This document shows positions 16,633 through 26,013 of a stretch of 64,000 nt of DNA, one piece after another. The stretch comes from Rhodococcus sp. OK519. Its GTDB lineage: Bacteria; Actinomycetota; Actinomycetes; Mycobacteriales; Mycobacteriaceae. Within the stretch, counting starts at the first letter, position 1. Each line of letters begins with the position of its first letter. The stretch covers positions 284,271 to 348,270 of the forward strand of contig NZ_QAOW01000005.1 in the NCBI RefSeq assembly GCF_003051005.1, read 5' to 3'. Below the pieces are notes generated by a model, which saw only the letters and a program-made list of their open reading frames with translations, ran no database searches and was not told where the DNA came from. Both the position numbers and the translations under genes were made by a program.

Positions 16633-18456
16633 TCAGAGGCGACCACGACCCTCGATTGTCCGGAGCAGCATCTCCACCTGGCCGTACGCGACCGCCGCGA
16701 GCCGTTCTATCAGGGCAGACCTGATCTCGGGCGCCTCCGTGGTCAGCCGTGCGAGTCGCTCGGGGGTCAGCACAGCGACAGTGACGGCGGTGTCGGCGCG
16801 CACGTCGTTCAGGATCTTCGTGCCGAGCAGCGTGGCCATCTCTCCGAAACTCATGCCGGCCGACAGCGTGCTGATGCGCTGGACCGTTCCGGTTTTCGTG
16901 GTGACCGAGGTGCTCACCCGCCCGCTGAGGATCAGGAAGATGCCGGGTTCGCGGTCTCCGCGCCGGACGATGGTCTCGCCGCGGGCAAAGGTCCGGTACT
17001 CGAGGTCGTCCGTCAGGCGCGAGAACTGCACGGTGGTCAGGTCCGCGAGGAGGGGATGCTGTTCGAGTTCGATCGAGTCCGGCTGCCGCCCCGCCCCGCA
17101 GTGCCGTGAGAGCAGCACGTCCTCGCACCAGCGGGTCGCGGAGTCCGGATCCGCGAATACTCGCCCGTGGGGATCGTCGGGCGACAGACTCGACGAGGCG
17201 TGCCCGAACAGTCCGTCGGGGTCGACGAGGGCCGTGCGGCACCCGTTCGCGGCGAGATCCGCCCGCAGCAACTCGATCATGCGGCGGGCCACGCCGCTGA
17301 CGTCGTCGACCCTGCGTACGTCCACCACGACAACCTCGAGGTCGGCGCGTTCGGCGTCGATCTCCCGTACCGCCGTCTCGGCGCCGGTGAACAGCAGGTC
17401 GCCGTGCAACTCGTAGACGCGTCCGCGGTTGCCGAATGCCTCGAGGGACTGCTGCTCGGCCTCGGTCCGTCGTGTGCGCGACGGGGCCTCGGCGACGCTG
17501 TAGCGCGCCCGGATCGATGAACGTGCCGCGCGGGTGACGTGCAGGAAGTGCAGTTCCAGGTCCCGGGACAGCTCGCGGCACGCCTGCACGCCGCGCACGC
17601 TGTTGCCGTGCCGGTCCAGCCGGGGCGAGTAGACCGCGATCCCGAGTTGGCCCGGCAACACGGCCAGCACGCCGCCGCCGACACCGCTCTTGGCGGGCAT
17701 ACCCACCTCGGTCACCCATTCCCCGGCAGCGTCGTACATCCCGCACGTGGTCATGACGCTGAGTACCCGCTCCACCAGCGCCGGGTTGAGGACTCGGTCG
17801 CGGGTGAGCGGATTGACGCCGTTGTTCGCGAGGGTCGCCGCCATCAGCGCCAGGTCGCGGCACGTGACCTCGATCGAGCACTGCCGGAAGTACACGTCGA
17901 CGACGTCGTCAGGGTCGTCCGTGATGACGCCGAAGGAACGGAGCATGTAGCCGATCGCGCGGTTGCGGTGGCCGGTGCGGGCCTCGGAGTCGTACACGGC
18001 GTCGTCGAGGACGAGCGGACGACCCGCGCACCGCGAATACAGATCGCGGATCCGTTCGAACTGCTCCGCGGGACCCGCGCCCGCGACCAGCGAAGCCGCG
18101 GTGATCGCGCCCGCATTGATCATCGGGTTGCGTGGACGCTCGGTGTCGGGATCAAGGCTGATCTCGTTGAAGGGCTCGCCGGAGGGTTCGACGTCGACCT
18201 TCTCGGCGACGCCGTCGACGCCGCGGTCCGTGAGCGCGAGGGCATACGTGAAGGGCTTGGAGATTGACTGGATCGTGAACGGAACGGACGTGTCCCCGAC
18301 CTCGTAGACGTGCCCGTCCCCGGTGGCCACGGCGATGCCGAAGCCGTCCGGGGTGACGGCGGCCAGCTCGGGGATGTAGTCGGCCACCCCGCCGTCCCGA
18401 TTGCTCCGGACGACGTCGTACACGCGGGTGATGAAGTCGTCGACCACGTTGCCCAT
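16633..18456 (-). CDS. glsA: Glutaminase A fused to STAS and cyclic-nucleotide-binding domains
   Basis: 607-residue protein with three parts. Residues about 1-310 are a serine-dependent, beta-lactamase-fold glutaminase hydrolysing glutamine to glutamate and ammonia: SISK (Ser64, Lys67), NPMINAGAI, and [14 protein letters not shown] are the family motifs. Residues about 342-430 form a STAS domain ([28 protein letters not shown]). Residues about 463-595 are a cNMP-binding domain ([36 protein letters not shown]). Stand-alone glutaminases are about 310 residues, so the tail is a regulatory addition. ATG 18456 looks leaderless: TACTGT ends 6 nt upstream on this strand. Divergent from dxs. Confidence 0.93.
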   Translation of the reverse strand: MGNVVDDFITRVYDVVRSNRDGGVADYIPELAAVTPDGFGIAVATGDGHVYEVGDTSVPFTIQSISKPFTYALALTDRGVDGVAEKVDVEPSGEPFNEISLDPDTERPRNPMINAGAITAASLVAGAGPAEQFERIRDLYSRCAGRPLVLDDAVYDSEARTGHRNRAIGYMLRSFGVITDDPDDVVDVYFRQCSIEVTCRDLALMAATLANNGVNPLTRDRVLNPALVERVLSVMTTCGMYDAAGEWVTEVGMPAKSGVGGGVLAVLPGQLGIAVYSPRLDRHGNSVRGVQACRELSRDLELHFLHVTRAARSSIRARYSVAEAPSRTRRTEAEQQSLEAFGNRGRVYELHGDLLFTGAETAVREIDAERADLEVVVVDVRRVDDVSGVARRMIELLRADLAANGCRTALVDPDGLFGHASSSLSPDDPHGRVFADPDSATRWCEDVLLSRHCGAGRQPDSIELEQHPLLADLTTVQFSRLTDDLEYRTFARGETIVRRGDREPGIFLILSGRVSTSVTTKTGTVQRISTLSAGMSFGEMATLLGTKILNDVRADTAVTVAVLTPERLARLTTEAPEIRSALIERLAAVAYGQVEMLLRTIEGRGRL

Positions 18457-18565
18457 GGAGCAACAGTAGGATGAGCGGACAGTCTTGGTTGTGTCTTCCG
18501 GCACGGATCGGCCGCGGCGGTGTCGTGGGAATCGATGCCGACCGGCACCGCCTTCGGGGGCTCCG

Positions 18566-18614
18566 TAGACTTGTCGGGCTGTCGCGTGACAGCCCGTGAA
18601 CCTGCTGGAGGGAG
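18566..18614 (+). promoter_or_regulatory. dxs promoter, 5' hairpin and ribosome-binding site
   Basis: TAGACT (18566-18571) fits an actinobacterial -10. A perfect 9-bp hairpin follows (CGGGCTGTC 18575-18583, loop GCGT, GACAGCCCG 18588-18596), which would sit at or near the 5' end of the message. The strong ribosome-binding site GGAGGGAG (18607-18614) comes 10 nt later, 8 nt before the TTG start. The hairpin could stabilise the transcript or affect initiation. Confidence 0.5.
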
Positions 18615-18622
18615 CGATCTCG

Positions 18623-20566
18623 TTGGGTGTCCTTGCCCGCATCCAGACGCCTGACGATCTGCGTCGGCTCGACCCGGAGGAGCTCAGAGAGCTCGCCTCG
18701 GAGATCCGCGAGTTCCTGGTGCAGAAGGTGTCCGCGACCGGCGGCCATCTCGGTCCCAACCTCGGTGTCGTCGAGCTGACGCTCGCGCTGCACCGGGTGT
18801 TCGAATCCCCCTCCGACCCGATCATCTTCGACACAGGCCATCAGGCCTATGTCCACAAGATCCTCACCGGTCGCAAGGACGAGTTCGATTCGCTGCGTAA
18901 ACAGGGTGGCCTGTCGGGCTACCCGTGCCGCGCCGAGAGCGAGCACGACTGGGTCGAGTCGTCACACGCGTCCGCCGCCCTGTCCTACGCGGACGGGCTG
19001 GCGAAGGCGTTCGAGTTGTCGGGTCAACGCGACCGTCACGTGGTCGCGGTCGTCGGCGACGGCGCGCTCACCGGCGGCATGTGCTGGGAGGCACTCAACA
19101 ACATCGCCGCGGGCCGTGACCGCTCGGTCGTCATCGTCGTCAACGACAACGGCCGCTCGTATGCTCCCACGATCGGCGGTCTCGCCGACCACCTCGCGTC
19201 GCTGCGCCTGCAGCCCGGCTACGAGCGCATCCTCGACAACGGCCGCCGCATGGTCAAGAAGATGCCGTGGGTCGGGCGGGCCGCCTACCAGCTGCTGCAC
19301 GGGATGAAGGCCGGCCTCAAGGACGCCGTCAGTCCGCAGGTCATGTTCACCGATCTGGGAGTCAAATATCTCGGACCGGTCGACGGGCACGACGAGGCCG
19401 CGATGGAATCGGCGCTGCGCCGGGCGAAGGCGTTCGGCGGTCCGGTGATCGTCCACGCCGTCACCCGCAAGGGCATGGGCTACGCGCCCGCCGAGAATCA
19501 TCTCGCCGATCAGATGCACGCCACCGGCGTCATCGATCCGCTCACGGGCCGGGCCCGCGGCACGTCGGCGCCCGACTGGACGTCGGTGTTCTCCGCCGAA
19601 CTGATCGAGCAGGCCGAGAAGCGGGACGAGGTCGTCGCGATCACCGCGGCCATGCCCGGACCGACGGGCCTGGCGGCCTTCGGGGAGCGCTTCCCCGAGC
19701 GCATGTTCGACGTCGGCATCGCCGAGCAGCACGCCGTGACCTCGGCGGCCGGACTCGCGCTCGGCGGCATGCATCCCGTCGTCGCGATCTACTCGACGTT
19801 CCTCAACCGAGCGTTCGACCAACTGCTCATGGACGTCGCGCTGCTGAGGCAGCCCGTGACGATCGTGCTCGATCGTTCCGGAGTGACGGGCGCCGACGGT
19901 GCCAGCCACAACGGCATGTGGGATCTCTCGCTACTCGGCATCGTCCCCGGCATTCGCGTGGCGGCACCGCGCGACGCGGCGACGCTCCGCGAGGAACTCG
20001 ACGAGGCGTTGTCGGTCACGGACGGTCCCACTGTCATCCGGTTCCCGAAGGGCGCCGTCGGTGACGACATCCCGGCTGTCGGTCGACTCGATGGCGTGGT
20101 CGACGTGCTGCAGATGCCCGAGGGCGGCCGCGGTGACGTGTTGTTCGTCGCGGTGGGCTCGTTCGCCGGCGTCGCGCTGGAGGCCGCCGAACGCCTCGCA
20201 CAGCACGGCATCACCGCCGCCGTGGTCGATCCGCGCTGGATCCTGCCGGTGCCCGAGTCCATCGTCAAGCTCGCCGAGAACTTCCGGATGGTCGTCACGA
20301 TCGAGGACAGCGGACTGCACGGCGGCATCGGTTCCACGGTGTCGGCGGCGCTCCGGTCGGTCGGTGTCGACGTTCCCTGCCGGGATCTCGGTGTGCCACA
20401 ACAGTTCCTCGACCACGCGTCGCGCGACCAGATCCACCGGGAACTCGGCCTCACCGCGCAGGACATCACCCGGCAGGTCACCGGATGGGTCGTCGGGCTC
20501 GACCGGGCGAACACCGGGGGCGGGCTCGACGAGGGACTCGACAAGTCGAACCCGGCCCTCGGCTGA
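18623..20566 (+). CDS. dxs: 1-Deoxy-D-xylulose-5-phosphate synthase
   Basis: Thiamine-diphosphate enzyme condensing pyruvate and glyceraldehyde 3-phosphate, the first step of the MEP isoprenoid pathway. 647 residues, the usual length. Seen: [14 protein letters not shown], the TPP motif [16 protein letters not shown]...VNDN (about residues 145-180), the pyrimidine-domain motif [17 protein letters not shown] with its catalytic Glu, and [18 protein letters not shown]. The TTG at 18623 is chosen because GGAGGGAG lies 8 nt before it and the protein then starts like mycobacterial Dxs ([13 protein letters not shown]); a GTG at 18596 lies inside the leader hairpin. It converges on ohyA with 6 nt between stops. 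Confidence 0.95.
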   Translation: MGVLARIQTPDDLRRLDPEELRELASEIREFLVQKVSATGGHLGPNLGVVELTLALHRVFESPSDPIIFDTGHQAYVHKILTGRKDEFDSLRKQGGLSGYPCRAESEHDWVESSHASAALSYADGLAKAFELSGQRDRHVVAVVGDGALTGGMCWEALNNIAAGRDRSVVIVVNDNGRSYAPTIGGLADHLASLRLQPGYERILDNGRRMVKKMPWVGRAAYQLLHGMKAGLKDAVSPQVMFTDLGVKYLGPVDGHDEAAMESALRRAKAFGGPVIVHAVTRKGMGYAPAENHLADQMHATGVIDPLTGRARGTSAPDWTSVFSAELIEQAEKRDEVVAITAAMPGPTGLAAFGERFPERMFDVGIAEQHAVTSAAGLALGGMHPVVAIYSTFLNRAFDQLLMDVALLRQPVTIVLDRSGVTGADGASHNGMWDLSLLGIVPGIRVAAPRDAATLREELDEALSVTDGPTVIRFPKGAVGDDIPAVGRLDGVVDVLQMPEGGRGDVLFVAVGSFAGVALEAAERLAQHGITAAVVDPRWILPVPESIVKLAENFRMVVTIEDSGLHGGIGSTVSAALRSVGVDVPCRDLGVPQQFLDHASRDQIHRELGLTAQDITRQVTGWVVGLDRANTGGGLDEGLDKSNPALG

Positions 20567-20572
20567 CGAGAA

Positions 20573-22168
20573 CTACCGGAACGCCGCCTCGAGCGCCTTG
20601 ACTCCGACCTTGGGGTCGAGGAGGCCGTGGTAGATGGGCGGGATCGGCTTGTCGACGTCCAGCAGGGCGTACACGGCATGCATCGCGCCGTGCACCGAGT
20701 ATTCGACGGTGAAGACGACGTCCTCGGGCAGAGAAGTGAACTGCCCGAGGAACGCGAAGTTCTGGGCGCCGTCGGGAATCACCTTCGGGCGATCGTCGGG
20801 CACGCGCCGGCTGAACAGGGCCGACGCGTACGGCATCATCACCGTCGTCACGTCGGTGGTGGCGAGGACCTCGTCGAGGATGTCCTCGAAGCCGTACTGG
20901 TAGATCAGCTCGGTGAGGATTTCCTTGCCGGTTGCCTGGGACATCTTCTTCTTGACGTAGTCGCCCTCGTTGTCGATGTCGAAGCCGTACCCCCACAACG
21001 TGGTGATGTCCTTGGGTTGTTGCGGGAAGTGTGGCTGGTAGGCGATCACCGTCGACAGGTGCCACCCCGATTCGAACCACGTCGTCAGCGCGCCCGTCCC
21101 GGGTTCGTTGCCGGTGTATTCGGTGATGCGGCGCAGGAGGGTGTCGCCGCGCATCGTGAGCGTGAAGGACTCCCATTTGTTCTCGTCGATGTTGCCGTAG
21201 AACGTGTTGGGCCGCCCGAAGTCCGGCGCCTTCTTCGCCACCTCCTCCCACAGTGACCAGCTCTCGTCGACCCGGTCACGAATCAGCGCGGGGACGTCGT
21301 CGTTTCCTCCGTACGTGGTGTCGGCTGTGATGGAGCCGAGGGTCGCGAACATGAGGTCTGTCTCGCCCAGTTCGATCGTCGATCTTCCGTCCGCGTCCTC
21401 TATGTGCAGGCGGGTCGCTCGGCGGGGTTGGCCGGCCTGGGCGAAGTCGATGTCGACCACCCTGGTCGCGAAGCGCACGTCGACGCCCCGGGACCACATC
21501 CAGCGTTGGAGCGGTACCACCATCGAGTCGTACTGGTTGTAGACCGTGCGGCGAACGCCGGAAAGGGTGTGGATCCGCGGGAACTCCTGGACGAAGCGCA
21601 GAAAGTAGCGCCGCAACTCGGACGCCGAGTGCCACTTCTGGAAGGCGAACGTGGTGCGCCACATCTGCCAGAAGTTGGTGGTGAAGAAGTGGTCGCCGAA
21701 CATCTCGTCGATCCGCCGCGCCCCCAGCGCCCTCTCGGGCAGCCCGAGCAGCCGCATCATCTCGAGTCGGTCGCGATTGTCGAGCCCGAGTTCCGACGCG
21801 TCGATGATCTCGTGCCGCGAATCGATCAGGCGCGCCTTGTCGTTCGTCTTCACCTTCGCGTTGAAGTCGAGTATCTCCTGCCGGACGCTGATGCCGGGAT
21901 TCTCGAGGGACGGGATCGACTCGAACAGGTTCCAGGTGCACTGGTACGCCTCCTCCTCGAGCATCCGTCCGCCACGGGTGACCCAGCCGTCTGTGACGGC
22001 GGGGGAGCGGGCCCCGTCGAGCGAGCCGCCCTCGATGTCGAGCTGTTCGAGGATGTGCACGTTCTCGCCGGGCACTCCGGCGTCCCGGATCGCGAACGCC
22101 GCGGCGGCCATCCCGGCGATACCGCCGCCGACGATCCAGAGGTGGGCCTGCTTCGGGTCGATGCTCAT
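20573..22168 (-). CDS. ohyA: Oleate hydratase (MCRA family)
   Basis: FAD-binding hydratase adding water to the cis-9 double bond of oleate to give 10-hydroxystearate. 531 residues. The FAD motif is WIVGGGIAGMAAAAFAI (about residues 11-27), followed by EQLDIEGGSLDGA and RGGRMLEEEAYQCTWNLFESIPS, the family signatures; NEPGTGALTTW and GQFTSLPEDVVFTVEYSVHGA lie in the C-terminal half. Rhodococcal enzymes of this type are described as a short, monomeric subfamily, which fits the length. ATG 22168 follows GGGAGGGGACCACC. It helps detoxify or use unsaturated fatty acids, in keeping with fadBA nearby. A GCAAAT-G-ATTTGC palindrome lies about 235 nt upstream. Confidence 0.92.
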   Translation of the reverse strand: MSIDPKQAHLWIVGGGIAGMAAAAFAIRDAGVPGENVHILEQLDIEGGSLDGARSPAVTDGWVTRGGRMLEEEAYQCTWNLFESIPSLENPGISVRQEILDFNAKVKTNDKARLIDSRHEIIDASELGLDNRDRLEMMRLLGLPERALGARRIDEMFGDHFFTTNFWQMWRTTFAFQKWHSASELRRYFLRFVQEFPRIHTLSGVRRTVYNQYDSMVVPLQRWMWSRGVDVRFATRVVDIDFAQAGQPRRATRLHIEDADGRSTIELGETDLMFATLGSITADTTYGGNDDVPALIRDRVDESWSLWEEVAKKAPDFGRPNTFYGNIDENKWESFTLTMRGDTLLRRITEYTGNEPGTGALTTWFESGWHLSTVIAYQPHFPQQPKDITTLWGYGFDIDNEGDYVKKKMSQATGKEILTELIYQYGFEDILDEVLATTDVTTVMMPYASALFSRRVPDDRPKVIPDGAQNFAFLGQFTSLPEDVVFTVEYSVHGAMHAVYALLDVDKPIPPIYHGLLDPKVGVKALEAAFR

Positions 22169-22469
22169 GGTGGTCCCCTCCCGCCGCGGCGGTGGACCGG
22201 TTCGCGAGTGGCCCCGGCGTACGGCGCAGCACTGTTCGAGCGGCACTCGACACCATGCGCCCGCGCGACGCCGGGTGCCGCGGATGCGGCGTCATGGGCT
22301 CCACGACCAGTGTCGGCCGGTCTGTTCGGGGCCGTCAACCGGCGGTCTGCCCGGAGGGGTGGATCGGAGGGCGGATCGGTGCGGTCGAGTGTCGCTGCCC
22401 GGCAAATGATTTGCGTCCATGGTCCGGATCGTGGGGGAATGGTGATTTCCGACCTGTCAGGAGATTCCG
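22169..22469. other. Divergent intergenic region of ohyA and pentapeptide gene
   Basis: About 300 nt with no credible coding sequence. It should hold both promoters. The only notable element is a perfect inverted repeat GCAAAT-G-ATTTGC at 22402-22414, nearer to the pentapeptide gene, possibly an operator for either gene. Confidence 0.45.
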
Positions 22470-23285
22470 GTGCCAAAGCCGTCAGTGTCGTCGGAGCTGG
22501 TCTCCGACTGTTCGAGGTGCTTCGGACTGTGCTGTGTGGCGCTGCCGTTCGCGGCATCGAGCGACTTTGCGGTCGACAAGCGCGGTGGGACGCCGTGCGG
22601 CAATCTGCTCGAGGACTTCGGGTGCGGTATCCACCCCAGACTCCGCGTGAGCGGGTTCACCGGGTGCACGGTCTACGACTGTTTCGGGGCCGGGCAGAAG
22701 GTGTCGCAGGAGACGTTGGGCGGCACCACGTGGCGGGACTCCCCGGATGTGGCGCGCGAGATGTTCGCGGCGTTTCCGGTGATGAGGCAGCTGCACGAGT
22801 TGCTCTGGTATCTGGAGGAGTCGCTCGGTGTGCGGGTCGCGGAGCAGCTTCGCCCGGACCTGGCCGCGCTGCGGGATGCGACGCTCCGACTCACCGAACA
22901 GTCGGCCGACGTGCTCGCGGGCCTCGATGTCGGCGAGCACCGAGACAGGGTCAACGGGCTGCTCCTACAGGTGAGCGAGCGGTTTCGCGGGCAGGCGCCC
23001 GGTCGCGGTCGCAACCACCACGGCGCGGATCTGGTGGGCGCAAAACTTGCGGGCAGGGATCTGCGTGGGGCCAATCTGCGCGGCGCCTGGCTGATCGGTG
23101 CCGACCTGCGTAAGGCGGATCTGCGGTGGGCCGACCTCATCGGTGTGGATCTGCGCGGCGCGGACGTGCGGGGGGCAAATTTGTCGGGCTCGCTGTTCCT
23201 CACGCAGTTCCAGGTCAACGCGGCGCGCGGCGATGCGGGGACGATGCTTCCGGCGACGCTGACGCGGCCGTCTCACTGGGCGTAG
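22470..23285 (+). CDS. Cysteine-rich N-terminal domain fused to pentapeptide repeats
   Basis: 271-residue cytosolic protein of unknown function. The first 75 residues contain eight cysteines (14, 17, 21, 22, 43, 52, 66, 71), spaced C-x2-C-x3-CC-x20-C-x8-C-x13-C-x4-C, resembling YkgJ-type zinc/iron-chelating domains. A helical middle (about 85-175) precedes roughly a dozen pentapeptide repeats of the A(D/N)LxG type (about residues 185-243, for example GADLVGAKLAGRDLRGANL), which would fold as a short right-handed beta helix. GTG 22470 has AGGAG 6 nt upstream. Pentapeptide proteins such as MfpA mimic DNA, but the Cys domain argues for a different, perhaps redox or metal, role. It converges on the sugar porter. 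Confidence 0.85.
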   Translation: MPKPSVSSELVSDCSRCFGLCCVALPFAASSDFAVDKRGGTPCGNLLEDFGCGIHPRLRVSGFTGCTVYDCFGAGQKVSQETLGGTTWRDSPDVAREMFAAFPVMRQLHELLWYLEESLGVRVAEQLRPDLAALRDATLRLTEQSADVLAGLDVGEHRDRVNGLLLQVSERFRGQAPGRGRNHHGADLVGAKLAGRDLRGANLRGAWLIGADLRKADLRWADLIGVDLRGADVRGANLSGSLFLTQFQVNAARGDAGTMLPATLTRPSHWA

Positions 23286-23286
23286 C

Positions 23287-24723
23287 TCAGCCGGCCTGCT
23301 CGAGCGTGCGCCCGCGGGTCTCGGTCACGAACTTGCTCACGACGACGATGGACACGACCGCCATCACCGCATAGCCACCGTAGGTGAGCGACAGATTCCA
23401 GTCGGCGAGCGACGGGAACGTCGCGGACACCAGGAAGTTGGCGACCCAGTTGGATGCGGTGGCGATCCCGACCGCGGCAGCGCGGACGCGGTTGGGGAAC
23501 AGTTCGCTGATGAGCACCCAGACCACCGGACCCCAGGACAGGGCGAAGAAGAAGACGAACGCGTTGGCGGCGATCAGCGCGACGGTGCCGGACGCGCCCT
23601 CCAATGTGGCGACGGACTCGCCGATCTCGTTGGTCACCACTGTTGCCGAATGGAAACACACCGCTGCGGTGGCGAGCGACACCGCCATGCCCACCGATCC
23701 GATCAGCAGCAGGGGCTTGCGGCCGATGCGATCGATCACGGCGATGGCGACGAACGTGCCGACGATGTTGACGAGCGCGCTCACCACACTGATCAGCAGC
23801 GAGCGGTCCTCGCCGAAGCCGACGGCCTGCCACAGCGTGCTCGAGTAGTAGAAAATCACGTTGATGCCGACGAACTGCTGGAGGGCCGCGAGGGCGATAC
23901 CGACCCAGACGAGCGCCGACACCCCGGTGGACTTGGAGAACAGTGCGCGCACGCTCACGCGGGCGCGTTCGGCACCGAGGGAGGAACGGATCTCGTCGAT
24001 GCGGCGGCCGACGGTCTCCGCGTCGCCGCCCTCGAGTTCGGCGATGATCTTGCGGGCCGCATCCTCCCTGCCACAGCGCACGAGGTGCCGGGGGGACTCG
24101 GGGATCGTGAACGTCATCACGAGATAGAGCAAGGCGGGGATCGCCTCGATCGCGAGCATCCACTGCCATGCCTCGATACCGAGCAGTTCGCCCCGGCCGC
24201 CGCCGGCGGCCTGGGAGATCGCATAGTTCACGAGTTGCGAGACGGCGATGCCGAGCACGATCGCCAACTGGTACATCGAACCCAACCGCCCCCGGATCGC
24301 GGCAGGCGCGATCTCCGCGATGTAGGCGGGGGCGATCACCGACGCGAAACCGACTGCGATGCCGCCGAGTACGCGCCACAGCGTCAGGTCGACGATTCCG
24401 AACGGGAACGCCGAGCCGAGTGCGCCGATGACGAACAGCACCGCCGCGATCTGCATGACGCGGATACGACCGAGGCGGTCGGCGATGCTACCGGCGACCC
24501 ACGCGCCGAGCGCGGCGCCCAGCAACGTCAGCGACACCGACAACCCGGTCGCGCCGGCGCCGATGTCGTAGCGGTCGCGAATCGCGTTCACGGCCCCGTT
24601 GATGACGGCCGTGTCGTAGCCGAACAGGAAGCCGCCCAGGGCGGCCGCCGCGGAGAACAACACGGCCAGCCCGACGGCCGCGTGAGCGGCCGGGGACTGG
24701 CCGGTGGTGTCCAGGTTCGACAT
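23287..24723 (-). CDS. MFS sugar porter (XylE/GLUT-type)
   Basis: 478-residue sugar:H+ symporter with 12 transmembrane segments. Sugar-porter signatures are present: GFLFGYDTAVINGA in TM1, GSIADRLGRIR (motif A), PAYIAEIAPAAIRGRLGSMYQLAI, the PESPR motif after TM6 (TIPESPRHLV), QQFVGINVIFYYS in TM7, and DRIGRKPLLLIG in the second half. The QQ-N pattern of TM7 is typical for hexose or inositol binding. ATG 24723 begins a hydrophilic head. Its 3' end abuts the pentapeptide gene stop. No regulator or catabolic enzyme for a sugar is adjacent, so the substrate is unresolved. Confidence 0.92.
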   Translation of the reverse strand: MSNLDTTGQSPAAHAAVGLAVLFSAAAALGGFLFGYDTAVINGAVNAIRDRYDIGAGATGLSVSLTLLGAALGAWVAGSIADRLGRIRVMQIAAVLFVIGALGSAFPFGIVDLTLWRVLGGIAVGFASVIAPAYIAEIAPAAIRGRLGSMYQLAIVLGIAVSQLVNYAISQAAGGGRGELLGIEAWQWMLAIEAIPALLYLVMTFTIPESPRHLVRCGREDAARKIIAELEGGDAETVGRRIDEIRSSLGAERARVSVRALFSKSTGVSALVWVGIALAALQQFVGINVIFYYSSTLWQAVGFGEDRSLLISVVSALVNIVGTFVAIAVIDRIGRKPLLLIGSVGMAVSLATAAVCFHSATVVTNEIGESVATLEGASGTVALIAANAFVFFFALSWGPVVWVLISELFPNRVRAAAVGIATASNWVANFLVSATFPSLADWNLSLTYGGYAVMAVVSIVVVSKFVTETRGRTLEQAG

Positions 24724-24818
24724 CGCGCGCCTCCCGCCGAAGAGAATCGTTCAGACGGGACGCTACGCCGAATTCGCTTGTCGCGGGGATTGTCCGGACG
24801 GCGTCAGACGGGAAGTCG

Positions 24819-25835
24819 TCAGCCGACCTTCTCGGCGGCCTCCGACAGCTGCGGGATGATCCGGTCGATCACCCACGGCGTCGCGAGCACGCCGGTGCGG
24901 CTCAGTCCGGCGACCACCTGGGTATCGGACAGCGGCACGGCGCTACCGCGCTGAACGGCATTCAGTGAGCTGTAGCCGGGGATCTTGGCGGTCTCGGACT
25001 GCTCTGAGACGAACGCGATCACGACGTCGGCGTCGACCTCGTTGATGCGCTCGGCGGAGATGGTCTCGAAGAAGCTGTCGGGATCGCTTGCCGCGGCGAT
25101 CTTCTCGACGCCGGGGGAGTTCACGAAACCCAGTTCGGTGAGGACCTGCACGCGCGGGTCGGTCGGCTTGTAGACGTTGACCTGACCGTTGGTGGTGTCG
25201 AGGTTGATCACCGAGAGGGTCTTGCCGGCGAACTCGGGGTGCGCCGCCGCGGTGTCGGCGAGCATCGTGTTCATGCCGTCGATCAGTGCGGTGGCCTCGT
25301 CCGACTTGCCCATCGCCTGTCCGACGATCGTGGTCTGGTCCTGCCAGGTGGTCTGCCATGCCTTGCCCGGATACGCGACCGTGGGTGCGAGTGCGGACAG
25401 CTGGCCGTAGGTGGCCTGGTCGAAGCCCTCGTAGGGCGCGAGGACGGCGTCGGGGCCCAGCGCGGCGATCGCCTCGACGGGTGTCGAGGCTGTTGCGTCG
25501 AGCAGAGTGGTCCTGCTCGCATCGAACTTATCGGACAGCCATGGCATGACGCCGTTCGCGTCGGCGCCGTACGAGTTCTTCGGCATGCCGACGGGGGTAC
25601 CGCCGAGCGCGTAGACGATGTCCTCGGCGTTCCAGCCGAGGGTGACGATGCGCTCGGGCGCCGACTCGATCGTGGTGGAGCCGAAGGTGTTCGCGATCGT
25701 GACGGGGAACGCGCCGTTCGAGGGCGCCTGTTCGGCCGTGTCCGAATCGGACGACGAGCACGACGCCAGCAGAACCGTCGCGCTGAGGGCCGCGACGGCC
25801 GTCGCCACCTTGCGGCGGGTGATGAGAGCGAACAC
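24819..25835 (-). CDS. Iron-siderophore ABC transporter substrate-binding lipoprotein
   Basis: 338-residue periplasmic-binding-fold lipoprotein of the FecB/FepB group. The signal peptide ends in the lipobox LLASC (Cys near residue 26). The two lobes are recognisable from RIVTLGWNAEDIVYALGGTPVG and GPDAVLAPYEGFDQATYGQLSALAPTV, the usual helical-backbone type III pattern. GTG 25835 has AGGAG at good spacing. A DtxR/IdeR-type iron box lies 25 nt upstream, so the gene should be induced by iron limitation. No permease or ATPase gene is adjacent; it must partner with components encoded elsewhere. It may bind a ferric hydroxamate or mixed siderophore. Confidence 0.92.
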   Translation of the reverse strand: MFALITRRKVATAVAALSATVLLASCSSSDSDTAEQAPSNGAFPVTIANTFGSTTIESAPERIVTLGWNAEDIVYALGGTPVGMPKNSYGADANGVMPWLSDKFDASRTTLLDATASTPVEAIAALGPDAVLAPYEGFDQATYGQLSALAPTVAYPGKAWQTTWQDQTTIVGQAMGKSDEATALIDGMNTMLADTAAAHPEFAGKTLSVINLDTTNGQVNVYKPTDPRVQVLTELGFVNSPGVEKIAAASDPDSFFETISAERINEVDADVVIAFVSEQSETAKIPGYSSLNAVQRGSAVPLSDTQVVAGLSRTGVLATPWVIDRIIPQLSEAAEKVG

Positions 25836-25859
25836 CGGGGGCTCCTTCGAGATGGGTGA

Positions 25860-25878
25860 GAAGGTGAGCCTAACCTAC
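25860..25878 (-). promoter_or_regulatory. IdeR/DtxR iron box
   Basis: On the minus strand the 19-mer GTAGGTTAGGCTCACCTTC matches the iron-box consensus TTAGGTTAGGCTAACCTAA at 15 of 19 positions, with the core TAGGTTAGGCT exact. It lies 25 nt upstream of the siderophore-binding protein start, where Fe-IdeR would block transcription. Confidence 0.85.
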
Positions 25879-26013
25879 TCGATTCGCGTCGGAGGGGGTG
25901 GTCCGGGTGGACGTTTCGTGGGATTCATGACAATCCGAACCGGTCGGTGAGTACTCTCGCCGGAGATCGAGCGTATGTCGGGGGTCCTGTCACGATGAGC
26001 CCTGGGGAGCGAC

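Noticed and set aside
15596..17416. 606-codon plus-strand frame opposite the ABC ATPase and glutaminase
   Set aside because: Antisense shadow of two well-supported genes; no recognisable motif or ribosome-binding site.
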